A stretch of 64,000 nt of DNA from positions 1 to 64,000 of the forward strand of contig DAOQVR010000007.1 of the NCBI GenBank assembly GCA_035341665.1. The letters are read 5' to 3'. The notes below the pieces were generated by a model that ran no database searches, was not told where the DNA came from, and saw only the letters and a list, made by a program, of their open reading frames with translations. The stretch is from DAOQVR01 sp035341665. Its GTDB lineage: Bacteria > Chloroflexota > Anaerolineae > JAAYZQ01. This document shows, one piece after another, positions 33,692 through 42,585 of the stretch; position 1 is the stretch's first letter, and each line of letters starts with the position of its first letter. A program made the translations under genes and the position numbers.

Positions 33692-35332
33692 CTATTCGTA
33701 GATCCCTGGACCCTCGGGCGCCTGCATGTCGTCCAGCCCGGCCAAGTGCCCTGGCTGCGCGTCCTCGCGGAAGTGGCACCCCCGCGAGCCGCGGTTGTGC
33801 CATGCGGCGCGTGTCACCACCCAGGCAGCCTGCGCCATGTTGCGCAGGCCGATCAGCTCATCGCTCAGGCGGGTCGCCCGGTAGAAGCCGTCGATCTCTT
33901 CCCAGAGGTGGCTCAGCTCCCGCAGCGCACGCGCGAGCCGGCGGGTGTTGCGCGCCAGCCCCACGTAGAGCCACATCGTGTGCTGGATCGTCCGGCTATC
34001 GCGGTACAGCAGAACGGGATCGGCGGGCGAGCCGTTGCCCACTCCCTCCCAGGAGGGCACCTGCTGCTCAGGCACGCGCCGGAGGTCGGTGCGGGTCCGG
34101 ATGTCGCGCCCGGCCCGGTCGCCCCACACCAGCCCCTCGAGGAGCGAGGTGCTGGCCAGGCGGTTGGCGCCGTGAACCCCGGTACAGCTGACCTCGCCGA
34201 CGGCGTACAGGCCGGTGATGGTGCTGCGCCCCCAAGCGTCGACCATGACCCCGCCGCAGAAGTAGTGGGCGGCGGGCACAACCGGGACCGGCTCGGCTGT
34301 GATGTCGACCCCTGCCTTCAGGCAGGTGGCATAGATCGTCGGGAAGCGTTCGCGGATCCTCTGCGGCGCCATCTGGCCGACCAGGTCAAGCAGCACGTGT
34401 GGGTAGTTGTGGGTGATCATCTCGCTGTGGATCGCGCGAGCGACCACGTCGCGGGGTGCGAGGTCTCCCCACTTGGGGGAGTAGTGTTCCATGAAGTGGC
34501 GGCCGTCCGGCGTGTAGAGGCGCGCGCCCTCCCCGCGGACGGCTTCTGAAATGAGGAAGTTGTCTGATCCCGGGAGGGCCAGGGTCGTGGGATGGAACTG
34601 GACATACTCGGCGTTGATGATGCGCGCTCCGGCCCGGTACGCCATTGCCAAGCCATCGGCGCGCGCACCTTCAGGGTTTGAGGTGTAGCGATAGATGCGG
34701 CCCAAGCCACCGGTTGCGAGCACAGTGGCTGCGGCCAGCACTCTCTGCACGCTTCCCGTCTGCCGGTCGAGGAGGTAGGCCCCGTGGCAGGCCACCGGCT
34801 CGTAGACGGCCAGCGGGTCGAGGAGGTGATGAGGGGAGGTGATCAGGTCGACTGCCGTGGTGCCGGTCAGCAGGGTGACGTTGGGGCACTGCCGCAGGCG
34901 CGCCAGCAAGCCCTGCTCGATCGCCAGGCCGGTCATGTCGCCGATATGGAGCACCCTGCTGAGCGAGTGCCCGCCCTCGCGGCCATAGGCCAGCCTACCT
35001 CTCGCGTTGCGGTCAAAGGGTACCGCCGCTTCCTCCACCAGCAGGCGCTGCACCAGGGCGGGCCCTTCTTCGGCCAAGATTTGGGCGGCCGAGGGAAGGG
35101 TCAGCCCGGCTCCGGCTGCGACGACATCCTGAGCCAGCAGCTCGGGCGAATCGCCGTCTCCCCGGGCGATGATGCCTCCCTGGGCATAGCGGGTGTTGGT
35201 TTCCTCGGCGTTCGCTGCCCGCGTGATGACTGATACCTGTCGCTGCCTGTCCTGTGCCAGCTGCAGGGCCGCGGCGAGCCCGGCAATGCCGCTGCCGATG
35301 ACCAGGACGTCCGTCGATGTGCAGTTCTCCAT
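33692..35332 (-). CDS. nadB: L-aspartate oxidase NadB
   Basis: This 546-residue FAD enzyme oxidises L-aspartate to iminoaspartate, the first step of de novo NAD synthesis. The FAD fold begins DVLVIGSGIAGLAAALQLAQ. NTRYAQGGI, REGGHSLSRVLH, HPTTL, GEGARLYT and HYFCGGVMVD are family motifs, and the C-terminal helical domain is present. I prefer ATG 35332, where homology starts. Longer forms from 35416 or 35440 add a low-complexity leader (NAQGTTHEERDTGHE) that looks like untranslated spacer. It follows the NadC-NadA fusion, completing the pathway to nicotinate mononucleotide. Confidence 0.95.
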   Translation of the reverse strand: MENCTSTDVLVIGSGIAGLAAALQLAQDRQRQVSVITRAANAEETNTRYAQGGIIARGDGDSPELLAQDVVAAGAGLTLPSAAQILAEEGPALVQRLLVEEAAVPFDRNARGRLAYGREGGHSLSRVLHIGDMTGLAIEQGLLARLRQCPNVTLLTGTTAVDLITSPHHLLDPLAVYEPVACHGAYLLDRQTGSVQRVLAAATVLATGGLGRIYRYTSNPEGARADGLAMAYRAGARIINAEYVQFHPTTLALPGSDNFLISEAVRGEGARLYTPDGRHFMEHYSPKWGDLAPRDVVARAIHSEMITHNYPHVLLDLVGQMAPQRIRERFPTIYATCLKAGVDITAEPVPVVPAAHYFCGGVMVDAWGRSTITGLYAVGEVSCTGVHGANRLASTSLLEGLVWGDRAGRDIRTRTDLRRVPEQQVPSWEGVGNGSPADPVLLYRDSRTIQHTMWLYVGLARNTRRLARALRELSHLWEEIDGFYRATRLSDELIGLRNMAQAAWVVTRAAWHNRGSRGCHFREDAQPGHLAGLDDMQAPEGPGIYE

Positions 35333-35444
35333 CCTCGAGGCACAGGTCGCAGGTGCGCCCTGGACCTCGTGGCCCGTGTCGCGCTCTTCGTGGGTTGTGC
35401 CTTGTGCGTTGTCCATTCTTCTGCCTTGTTCCTGGTGCATCCCG

Positions 35445-37355
35445 CTACACGCTCAGCATGCGCTCGAGGGCCACCCTTGCCCAGCGCGCGGTTTCCGCCT
35501 CTACAGTGACCCGGTTTACGATCCTGCCCGCGGCCAGCGCCTCGAGCAGAGCGGTGAGGCTTCTGAGGGTGGTCTGCGCCATGGTGCGGCAGAAGGGAGG
35601 GATGGGGGCCAAGGAGACAATGGTCTGCTCCGGATGCTCTGCCTGCAGCCTGTGGACCAGGTGGCTCTCGGTGCCGATTGCCCACTGCGTTGCGGGCGGC
35701 GCGGCTTCTACCTGCTGGATGATGTGCGAGGTGGAGCCTACGCCGTCGGCCAGCTCCACGACGTCCGCGCGGCACTCTGGGTGGACCAGCACGCGAATGC
35801 CGGGCCAGCGTACTCGCACCCTGGCGATGTTCTCTGGCAGGAAGCGCTGGTGCACGTTGCAGGCGCCGGGCCAGAGAACGACTCGCGCCGCGAGGATCGA
35901 CTCGGCCGCCGGCGAGCGGTGTCTGTCCCACAGCAGCATCTCCTCCAGGCGAATGCCGAGGTGCCGCGCGGTGTTGCGTCCCAGGTGCTGGTCGGGGAAG
36001 AAAAAGACGCGGGGGCGCTGTGCCAGTGCCCAGGTGAGCGCCCGCTCGGCACTACTGGAGGTGCACACGATGCCCCCATGGCAGCCACAGAAGGCCTTGA
36101 GCTCGGCTGTGGAGTTGACGTAGGTCACGGGGGTGACCTGGGCCTCTGCGTCGCCCAACACTGCATTGAGGTGAGCCCAGGCCTGCTCGACGTCTTCGAG
36201 ATTGGCCGTGTCGGCCAGGTAGCAGCCCGCCGATGGGTCGGGGATCATAACCGCCTGCCCGGGCCGGGCGAGGACCGCGGCCGTCTCGGCCATAAAGTGG
36301 ACGCCGCAGAAGACAATGAACTCGGCGTCCGCCAGGGCGGCATCGCGCGCCAGCTGGAACGAATCGCCTCTGAGGTCGGCCAGGGCGAGGACCTCTTCGC
36401 GCTGGTAGTGATGACCGAGGATAACGGCACGGCGGCCGAGCGCTGCTTTGAGTGCTGCGGCCCGCTCGCCGGGCGAGCCGGCGGCCGGGCGGCCTGCGCC
36501 GGCCTCGCCGGTCACCTCTAGGCTGATGTCGAGCCCTCGCACCGAGTGGGTCAGTGCGCCCACCGAGATGCAGTCGACCCCTGTGGCGGCAATCGCACCG
36601 GCGGTCTGGAGTGTGACGCCACCCGAGGCTTCCAGCTCGACCCTGCCGGCCGTGATCCGCACGGCTTCGCGCATCGTCTCCAAATCCATGTTGTCCAGCA
36701 TGATCCGGTCGAGGGGCGGATCGGCGCGCAGCGCCTCGCGCAGCTCCGCCAGGTTTTTTGCCTCGACCTCGATGGGCAGCTCGGGGTGCAGTGCCCGAGC
36801 CAGGCGGATCGCAGGCGAGATGCCCCCGGCGGCTTCGATGTGGTTGTCCTTGACCAGGATCATGTCGTACAGTCCGGCGCGGTGGTTGCGCCCGCCACCC
36901 ATGCGCACGGAGTACTTGTCGAGGACGCGAAAGCCGGGGACTGTCTTGCGCGTGTCCAGGATGGCCGCGTGGGTGGTGGCGACGGCATCCACAAACTGCC
37001 TCGTCAGCGTGGCGATACCCGACATGCGCTGCAGGAAGTTCAGCGCGGTCCGCTCGGCCGCCAGGAGGCCCCGGGCCGGGCCGCGCACCTCGGCGACAAC
37101 CTCGCCGGGGACGACCTCCTGGCCGTCGGCTGCGAGCGGGGTGAACTCGACGGACGGGTCGATGCGGCGGAAGACCGCCTCCATGACCGGCAGCCCGGCC
37201 AAAACGCCGGCTGCTTTGACGGTGACCTCGCCGCGAAGGCGCTGCGCGGCCGGCAGCATCTCACCGGTGGCATCGCCCGGCCCTATGTCCTCCGCGATCG
37301 CCAGCTCAATCAGCGGGCCGGCGGCTTGGAGCAAGTCGTCCAGTTCTTGAGTCAT
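35445..37355 (-). CDS. NadC-NadA fusion: quinolinate phosphoribosyltransferase + quinolinate synthase
   Basis: This 636-residue single frame joins two enzymes. Residues 1-282 are NadC: LNFLQRMSGIATLT, LDTRKTVPGFRVLDKYSV, GGGRNHRAGLYDMILVKDNH, LDNMD, EASGGV and GVDCISVGALTHS. After a short Gly/Ala/Pro linker (about 283-293), NadA runs to the end: VILGHHYQREEV, GDSFQLARDA, then the three expected 4Fe-4S cysteine contexts FCGVHFMAETA, GGIVCTSSSAE and HPECRADVVELADGVGSTS. No stop or frame change separates them. ATG 37355 follows GTGGGGGA. NadA makes quinolinate and NadC consumes it, so the fusion would channel the intermediate. nadB follows directly. Confidence 0.95.
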   Translation of the reverse strand: MTQELDDLLQAAGPLIELAIAEDIGPGDATGEMLPAAQRLRGEVTVKAAGVLAGLPVMEAVFRRIDPSVEFTPLAADGQEVVPGEVVAEVRGPARGLLAAERTALNFLQRMSGIATLTRQFVDAVATTHAAILDTRKTVPGFRVLDKYSVRMGGGRNHRAGLYDMILVKDNHIEAAGGISPAIRLARALHPELPIEVEAKNLAELREALRADPPLDRIMLDNMDLETMREAVRITAGRVELEASGGVTLQTAGAIAATGVDCISVGALTHSVRGLDISLEVTGEAGAGRPAAGSPGERAAALKAALGRRAVILGHHYQREEVLALADLRGDSFQLARDAALADAEFIVFCGVHFMAETAAVLARPGQAVMIPDPSAGCYLADTANLEDVEQAWAHLNAVLGDAEAQVTPVTYVNSTAELKAFCGCHGGIVCTSSSAERALTWALAQRPRVFFFPDQHLGRNTARHLGIRLEEMLLWDRHRSPAAESILAARVVLWPGACNVHQRFLPENIARVRVRWPGIRVLVHPECRADVVELADGVGSTSHIIQQVEAAPPATQWAIGTESHLVHRLQAEHPEQTIVSLAPIPPFCRTMAQTTLRSLTALLEALAAGRIVNRVTVEAETARWARVALERMLSV

Positions 37356-37387
37356 TGGTCCCCCACTATCGATACGCTGAGGACGGC

Positions 37388-38200
37388 CTATTCCCACGCG
37401 TCACCCAGCAGGTTGACCGCAAGGACAGTCAGGGTCAAGGCCAACCCCGGGAAGAGGCTCGCCCATGGCGCCTGGCGCAGGTATCCCCGCCCGTCGGCCA
37501 GCATCATACCCCACTCTGGGCTTCCGGGCGAATCGCCGAGCCCGAGAAAGTTCAGTGCACCGATCATGAGCAGGATCGAGCCGAGCTGCGCGCCGGCGAA
37601 GGAAACCAGGGCCGGGCCGGCATTTGGCAGGATGTGGCGGATGGCAATGCGCCACGGGCTACAGCCGACGGCCCGCGCGGCATCGAGGTAGGGCTGGATG
37701 CGCACCTCGTGGGCGACGCTTCGAGCCACCCGCGCGTAGGCCGGCGCGGCCGCCAGGCCGGCGGCGATTGCAGCCGACTCCATGCCCACGCCGAGGATGG
37801 CCATCACCGCCATAGCGAGCAGGAGCCCCGGAAAGGCCAACAGCCCATCCACCAGCCGCATCAGCAGAGAATCTACCCACCCACCCAGGCTCCCTGCCGC
37901 CAGCCCCAGGGGCAGCCCGATGGCGACGGCCAGGCCGGCAGCGACCGCCCCAACGGTGAGCGTCAACCGCGCGCCCCAGACCAGCCGCACCCAGACTTCG
38001 CGCCCCAGGAAGTCGGTCCCCAGGGGGCTGCCTGCCCCCGGCGGCAGCAGCGCACGGGCCGGGTCGGCCGTCATGGGCCCTTCGGGCGCCAGGCCTGGGG
38101 CCAGGAGTGCCATGGCTCCGGCAAGCAGCAGCCAGGCTGCCGCCACAGCCGGCACCAGGCGGACGCGGCGCCGGCGCCGGCCCACTGCCCGAGCGCTCAC
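37388..38200 (-). CDS. ABC transporter permease, DppC/OppC type
   Basis: This 270-residue permease has an N-terminal OppC-like segment and about six TM helices. GTDFLGREVWVRLVWGARL is the DppC signature region. The EAA loop is YLDAARAVGCSPWRIAIRHILPN. GTG 38200 overlaps the stop of the DppB-type gene (GTGA). It ends 33 bases before the nadC-nadA gene. The transporter's ATPase genes are not adjacent. Confidence 0.92.
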   Translation of the reverse strand: MSARAVGRRRRRVRLVPAVAAAWLLLAGAMALLAPGLAPEGPMTADPARALLPPGAGSPLGTDFLGREVWVRLVWGARLTLTVGAVAAGLAVAIGLPLGLAAGSLGGWVDSLLMRLVDGLLAFPGLLLAMAVMAILGVGMESAAIAAGLAAAPAYARVARSVAHEVRIQPYLDAARAVGCSPWRIAIRHILPNAGPALVSFAGAQLGSILLMIGALNFLGLGDSPGSPEWGMMLADGRGYLRQAPWASLFPGLALTLTVLAVNLLGDAWE

Positions 38201-39129
38201 TGCTGCTCCTCGCGGAGCCGGGGGTCGAGCCACCCGCGGGCTAGGTCCGACACCAGGCTGGTGAGCACAAAGGCAATCGCTGCCACCAGCATCACCCCTC
38301 GGACGACGGGCAGGTCGCGCCAGATGATGGCCTGGACGACCAGCTTACCGAGGCCGCGCCGCGCAAAGACCGACTCGGTGACGACGGCGCCACTCAGCAT
38401 GAACCCAAACTGCAGTGCAGTGACTGCCAGCGCAGGCCCCATGGCGTTGCGCAGGATGTGGACAAAGAGGACCCGGCGCGGGGTCAGCCCCTTGGCGTGG
38501 GCCGCGATCACATAGTTCGCGCTCAACACCTCGGCCACCTGGGCGCGCACAACTCGCGCGATTGCCCCCGACATGGCAAAGCCAAGCACGGCTGCCGGAA
38601 GGACCAGGTGGGCCGGCGAGCCCTGGCCTGCGGAAGGGAACCAGCGCAGGTAGAGCGAAAAGACGAGGATGGCCAGCAGGCCGGACCAGTAGGTGGGTGT
38701 GGAGAGGCCGATCACTGCGCAGCTTGTGGCGAGCGTATCGAGCCAAGTGCCGCGGCGGAGGGCAGCCGGCAGGCCCAAGAGCAACCCCAACAGGACGGCG
38801 ACAGCCGTCGCGGCAAGCGCCAGCGCGAGTGTGGAGGGAAGCTGCTCCACGATCATCCGCCCGACCGGCCGGCCATGAAGCCACGACTCGCCCAGATCCA
38901 AGCGGACCAGCTCAGCCAGATACCGGCCGTACTGGAGAAGAAGGGGATCATCGAGCCCCAGATGCGCCCGCCGCTCCGCGATTTCCGCCGGCGTAGCGCC
39001 CGAGGCCGCCAGCAGCGCCTGGGCGGGATCGCCCGGGGTCAGCTTGAGGGCGACAAAGGCCAGGGTCGCTGCCAGCCAGAGGACAAAGATCGCCCCGAGA
39101 GCACGCCTGAAGAAGTACCTGGCGGCCAT
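38197..39129 (-). CDS. ABC transporter permease, DppB/OppB type
   Basis: This 310-residue permease begins with RYFFRRALGAIFVLWLAATL, followed by LTPGDPA, as in DppB. About six TM helices and the EAA loop YVIAAHAKGLTPRRVLFVHILRN are clear. It lies 70 bases after the binding-protein gene and overlaps the DppC-type permease by 4 bases. Confidence 0.92.
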   Translation of the reverse strand: MAARYFFRRALGAIFVLWLAATLAFVALKLTPGDPAQALLAASGATPAEIAERRAHLGLDDPLLLQYGRYLAELVRLDLGESWLHGRPVGRMIVEQLPSTLALALAATAVAVLLGLLLGLPAALRRGTWLDTLATSCAVIGLSTPTYWSGLLAILVFSLYLRWFPSAGQGSPAHLVLPAAVLGFAMSGAIARVVRAQVAEVLSANYVIAAHAKGLTPRRVLFVHILRNAMGPALAVTALQFGFMLSGAVVTESVFARRGLGKLVVQAIIWRDLPVVRGVMLVAAIAFVLTSLVSDLARGWLDPRLREEQQ

Positions 39130-39198
39130 TCCCTCACCTGGGCCGAGCCGGCCGGCCGCGGCATGTCGTTTCCGGCGCCTGCCGAGAACCGGCCTCCT

Positions 39199-40797
39199 CT
39201 ATTTGCCGGCGGGCGCGAGCCCTACGTCAATGAGCCATGGGAACCAGCCCTGGCCGTCGTAGCGCAGGTCTTGCACACGGCTTGACACGCCGTTCAGGTT
39301 GACATAGTCGCGGATGGGCAGGATCAGGGCCTGCTCCATCACCCGGTGTTGAACCCGGCCGTAGAGGGTGACCCTCTGCGCGCGGTCTGTCAGCCGGGAG
39401 GCTTCGTCCAGCCAACCGTCCATCTCAGCGTCGTTGGTCCGAGACCAGTTGAAACTGGCCGTCGAGTGGAAGAACTTGCGGAGAATGTCGGGATCGCTGC
39501 CCGAGAGGTTGAATGGGATCAGGTGGTACATGCCCTCCCCGGCAATCTGGAGCGCTTCGGAGTAGCTGACGACCCGGCTCTCGACCTGGACGCCCAGTGC
39601 CTGCCACTGCGAGGCCATCAATTGGCTCGCCTCGGGCATCGAGCCCCAACCCATCAGGACTGCATCCAGGACCAGGCGCTGCCCTCCTTTGTCCAATGTG
39701 CCATCGCCGTCCGAGTCGGCCCAGCCGGCCTCGGCGAGGAGGTCTGCGGCCTTCTCGGGGTCGTAGGGGTAGTAGCCCTGCACGGCCGGGTCGTACCCCA
39801 GGGTGTTGGCTGCCAGCGGGCCATACGCCAGCGGCGACAGGTCCTGGAACACCGTCGAGATGATCGCCTTCCGGTCGGTCCCGTAGAGCAGCGCCTGCCG
39901 GACACGAAGGTCATCCAGCGGAGGGCGGGTCATGTTCAGGAAGAACATGAGTGAGACGCCTGGGATGGGCACCACCTGAACCTTGAGATCGGTGCTCGAC
40001 TCGAGCCGCCTGGCGTCCTGCGGCGGGATCTCACCCATGACGTCCGCCTCGCCCGACTCCAGGGCGGGGGAGCGGGTGGCCGCATCGGTGAAGAAGCGGA
40101 ACTCGATCTCGGCCAGCCTGGCGCGGCGCTGGCGGTAGACCGACGGCCCCCAATCGTAGTCAGGGTTCGGCCTGAGCAGTAGATGATCTCCGGGCAGGTA
40201 CTCGGCCATAACGAATGGTCCGGTCCCTACCTGGTGAAGCTGGTAGTCCGCCCCCCACTTCTGGACCGCAGCGGGCGAGGCCATGCCGAGGTAAACTTGG
40301 CTGAGGGAGTCCATAAGAGGCGCATAGGGCTGCTTGAGGAGGATGCGGACGGTGCCGTCGTCGACCACCTCGGTCCTGTCATAGGGGCCCAGCATGAACC
40401 TGGCCTTTTGCGAAGCCAGCGCCTCGCTCGTGATCCGGTCCAGGTTGAACCTGACCGCCTCGGCGTCGAAGGCAGTTCCGTCGTGGAACTTGACCCCCTC
40501 TTTGAGGTAGAAGGTGTACGCTAGGCCGTCGCCGGATATCTCCCACCGCTCGGCCAAGCCCGGGACGAACTCGCCGGTCTCCGGGTCGAGGTAGATCAGC
40601 GTGTCGTACACCGAGGTGAGGGGGATACCCAGCTCCGAGGATGCGTTCACGTGGGGATCGATCCCCGAGGGAGCCAGTGTGAGCCCGTAGCGGAGCTGGC
40701 CGGTGGGCCGGGAGGCGCAGCCGGCCAGCAGGGTAGCGAGCAAAGCGGCAACAAGGACAAGGCAGACAAGGAACCGGTTATGGCTCTTGGCGCACAT
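39199..40797 (-). CDS. ABC transporter substrate-binding lipoprotein, family 5
   Basis: This 532-residue extracytoplasmic binding protein belongs to the DppA/OppA/NikA group. The signal peptide ends in lipobox LLAGCAS. SSELGIPLTSVYDTLIYLDP, PGLAERWEISGDGLAYTFYL and KFHDGTAFDAEAV are the family pattern. ATG 40797 removes a 37-residue basic leader of the longer frame. A promoter-like pair sits at 40858-40886. The substrate is likely a peptide or similar small molecule. Confidence 0.93.
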   Translation of the reverse strand: MCAKSHNRFLVCLVLVAALLATLLAGCASRPTGQLRYGLTLAPSGIDPHVNASSELGIPLTSVYDTLIYLDPETGEFVPGLAERWEISGDGLAYTFYLKEGVKFHDGTAFDAEAVRFNLDRITSEALASQKARFMLGPYDRTEVVDDGTVRILLKQPYAPLMDSLSQVYLGMASPAAVQKWGADYQLHQVGTGPFVMAEYLPGDHLLLRPNPDYDWGPSVYRQRRARLAEIEFRFFTDAATRSPALESGEADVMGEIPPQDARRLESSTDLKVQVVPIPGVSLMFFLNMTRPPLDDLRVRQALLYGTDRKAIISTVFQDLSPLAYGPLAANTLGYDPAVQGYYPYDPEKAADLLAEAGWADSDGDGTLDKGGQRLVLDAVLMGWGSMPEASQLMASQWQALGVQVESRVVSYSEALQIAGEGMYHLIPFNLSGSDPDILRKFFHSTASFNWSRTNDAEMDGWLDEASRLTDRAQRVTLYGRVQHRVMEQALILPIRDYVNLNGVSSRVQDLRYDGQGWFPWLIDVGLAPAGK

Positions 40798-40857
40798 AGG
40801 CTTCGTGGAGGTCCCTCCCTTTTGGGCACAGGCCAGCTGGCCCCTCGCCCACAGCGA

Positions 40858-40886
40858 ATTGTGCCACAAACCGGGCAGAACGGCAA
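40858..40886 (-). promoter_or_regulatory. Promoter for the ABC transporter genes
   Basis: On the minus strand, TTGCCG (40886-40881), 17 bases, CACAAT (40863-40858). It is back-to-back with the recF promoter, the two -35 boxes being 15 bases apart. Confidence 0.55.
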
Positions 40887-40901
40887 CACACCTCACTCGG
40901 A

Positions 40902-40931
40902 TCGCCATAGGGAGCCCACCTGTGCTACAAT
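40902..40931 (+). promoter_or_regulatory. recF promoter, leaderless type
   Basis: TACAAT (40926-40931) is followed after six bases (CCGGCC) by the recF ATG at 40938. The best -35 is TCGCCA (40902-40907) at 18 bases, which is weak. No ribosome-binding site precedes the ATG. Confidence 0.6.
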
Positions 40932-40937
40932 CCGGCC

Positions 40938-42134
40938 ATGCACCTGGCCCACCTGTCGCTGCACAACTTTCGCAACTACGTCCGCCTGGACCTGGATCTG
41001 ACCCCTGGGGTCACCGTCTTGCTGGGAGACAACGCCCAGGGCAAGACCAATTTGCTGGAGGCCGTCTTCTACCTGGCGACGTCCCGCTCACCCCATGCCG
41101 GCACCGATCGTGAGGTGGTCAACCGGTTGGTGACCGAGCACGAGCCGCTCCCGTACGCGCGGTTGGTGGGGCGGGTGTCGCGCCACGCTGGACCCTCGTC
41201 GACCCCGCCTGGGCCGGGGAGCCAGCGCGACTTGGCCATCGAGATCACCCTGACGCAGGAGGCGAACAACGGGGGACGCTTCCGGAAGCAGATCCGGCTT
41301 AACGGCGTCCCCAAGCGGGCAATGGACCTGTTGGGGCACCTCAATGTGGTGCTCTTCCTGCCCGAGGACATTGCGCTGGTGTACGGGGCGCCCGGCCTGC
41401 GGCGCCGCTACCTGGACGTGACCCTATGCCAGATCGATCCTCCCTACTGCGCGGCCCTGGCGCGCTACAACGAGGTCGTCACCCAGCGCAACGCCCTCCT
41501 TCGTGACCTTGGCGAGCGCGGCGGGGATGCCGGTCAGCTGGCCTTCTGGGATGAGCGTCTGATCAAGGACGGCGCCCACCTGGTTGTCTGCCGCCGGCGG
41601 GCGCTGGTCGTCCTCGACGAGCTGGCTCACCGTGTCCACGGGGAGCTGACCGACGGGGCAGAGCGGCTCCGCCTCCGCTACTTGCCAAGCGTCGAGCATG
41701 AGGAGCAAGCAGGGGCCGAGGAGGTCAAGGCCGCCTTTCAAGCTCAGCTGGAAGCGCAGCGGCGGCGCGAGCTGGCTTCCGGGGTGACGCTCGTCGGCCC
41801 CCACCGGGATGAGGTGCGCTTCCTGATCGACGACATGGATGCCGGTGTCTACGGTTCACGGGGACAAAAGCGCACCGCGGCGCTCGCGCTGAAGCTGGCT
41901 GAGGTGGAGCTGATGCACAGGGAGACAGGAGAGCAGCCGGTGCTGCTGCTGGACGACATCCTATCAGAGCTGGATATCCGCCGCCAGCGTTTCCTTCTGA
42001 ACCGCCTGGGCGAGGGCCTTGACCAGGCGCTGATCACGGCGACCGACCTGCATGTCTTTCCGGCCGACTTTTTGTGGCACTGCTGCGTCTGGAACGTGCA
42101 GATGGGCCGCTTGGTGGAGGGTGCACCGGACTAG
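40938..42134 (+). CDS. recF: DNA replication and repair protein RecF
   Basis: This 398-residue SMC-like ATPase loads RecA at single-strand gaps. It has an N-terminal strand LSLHNFRNYVRLDLDL, Walker A GDNAQGKTN at residues 30-38, GAPGLRRRYLDVTLCQ, the signature SRGQKRTAALALKLAE and Walker B PVLLLDDILSELD. It stands alone between convergent and divergent neighbours, not beside dnaA, dnaN or gyrB as in many bacteria. The ATG lies right at the predicted transcription start, so the mRNA should be leaderless. Confidence 0.96.
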   Translation: MHLAHLSLHNFRNYVRLDLDLTPGVTVLLGDNAQGKTNLLEAVFYLATSRSPHAGTDREVVNRLVTEHEPLPYARLVGRVSRHAGPSSTPPGPGSQRDLAIEITLTQEANNGGRFRKQIRLNGVPKRAMDLLGHLNVVLFLPEDIALVYGAPGLRRRYLDVTLCQIDPPYCAALARYNEVVTQRNALLRDLGERGGDAGQLAFWDERLIKDGAHLVVCRRRALVVLDELAHRVHGELTDGAERLRLRYLPSVEHEEQAGAEEVKAAFQAQLEAQRRRELASGVTLVGPHRDEVRFLIDDMDAGVYGSRGQKRTAALALKLAEVELMHRETGEQPVLLLDDILSELDIRRQRFLLNRLGEGLDQALITATDLHVFPADFLWHCCVWNVQMGRLVEGAPD

Positions 42135-42157
42135 GGCGGGATAGAATCCCGCCCTAG
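42131..42157. terminator. Terminator hairpin overlapping the recF stop
   Basis: CTAGGGCGGGAT (42131-42142) and ATCCCGCCCTAG (42146-42157) form a perfect 12-bp stem with loop AGA, followed by CCCTTCTGTG. It includes the recF TAG and sits between convergent genes. Confidence 0.8.
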
Positions 42158-42193
42158 CCCTTCTGTGCCGGCCTTACGTTGGCCAGGAAGGAG

Positions 42194-42523
42194 CTAGCCC
42201 CACTTCCCCTTGTTCATGTGGCCCTGGAGCTCGGCCTTGATCGACTGTGTCAGCGTCTCGGCCATGCCGAGAGACCGCTCAAAGATCTTGACACACATGG
42301 GATCGAGGTTGTCGTCGATCCCCTCCTCGGCAACATCCATGACCTGTTCCAGCAGGCCGAAGAGCTGCATGTGCAAGCTGTTGGTAAAGCGCGAGCGCTC
42401 GATCAGCTCCGCAGCCTTTTCCTCGATCTGGGAGAACTTTTCTTTGGGTGCACCGCACTTGGGGCACTCATCCGGGGCTTCTTCCCCATCCCACACGTAT
42501 CCACACGCACCACATCGCCACAT
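42194..42523 (-). CDS. Rubredoxin-like zinc/iron domain protein
   Basis: This 109-residue protein has an N-terminal rubredoxin-type knuckle pair: Cys4, Cys7, Cys20 and Cys23 in WRCGACGYVWDGEEAPDECP and KCGAP. This resembles the rubredoxin part of rubrerythrins. The rest is helical, and no complete di-iron ExxH set is evident. ATG 42523 lies 8 bases after GGAGG; the TTG at 42538 would overlap that site. A redox or small metal-binding role is likely. Confidence 0.85.
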   Translation of the reverse strand: MWRCGACGYVWDGEEAPDECPKCGAPKEKFSQIEEKAAELIERSRFTNSLHMQLFGLLEQVMDVAEEGIDDNLDPMCVKIFERSLGMAETLTQSIKAELQGHMNKGKWG

Positions 42524-42585
42524 CTCGTTCACCTCCAAAGGGTTTCAGGATTTACCCCACCCCACATAAGCGGGGGGAAGCCACA

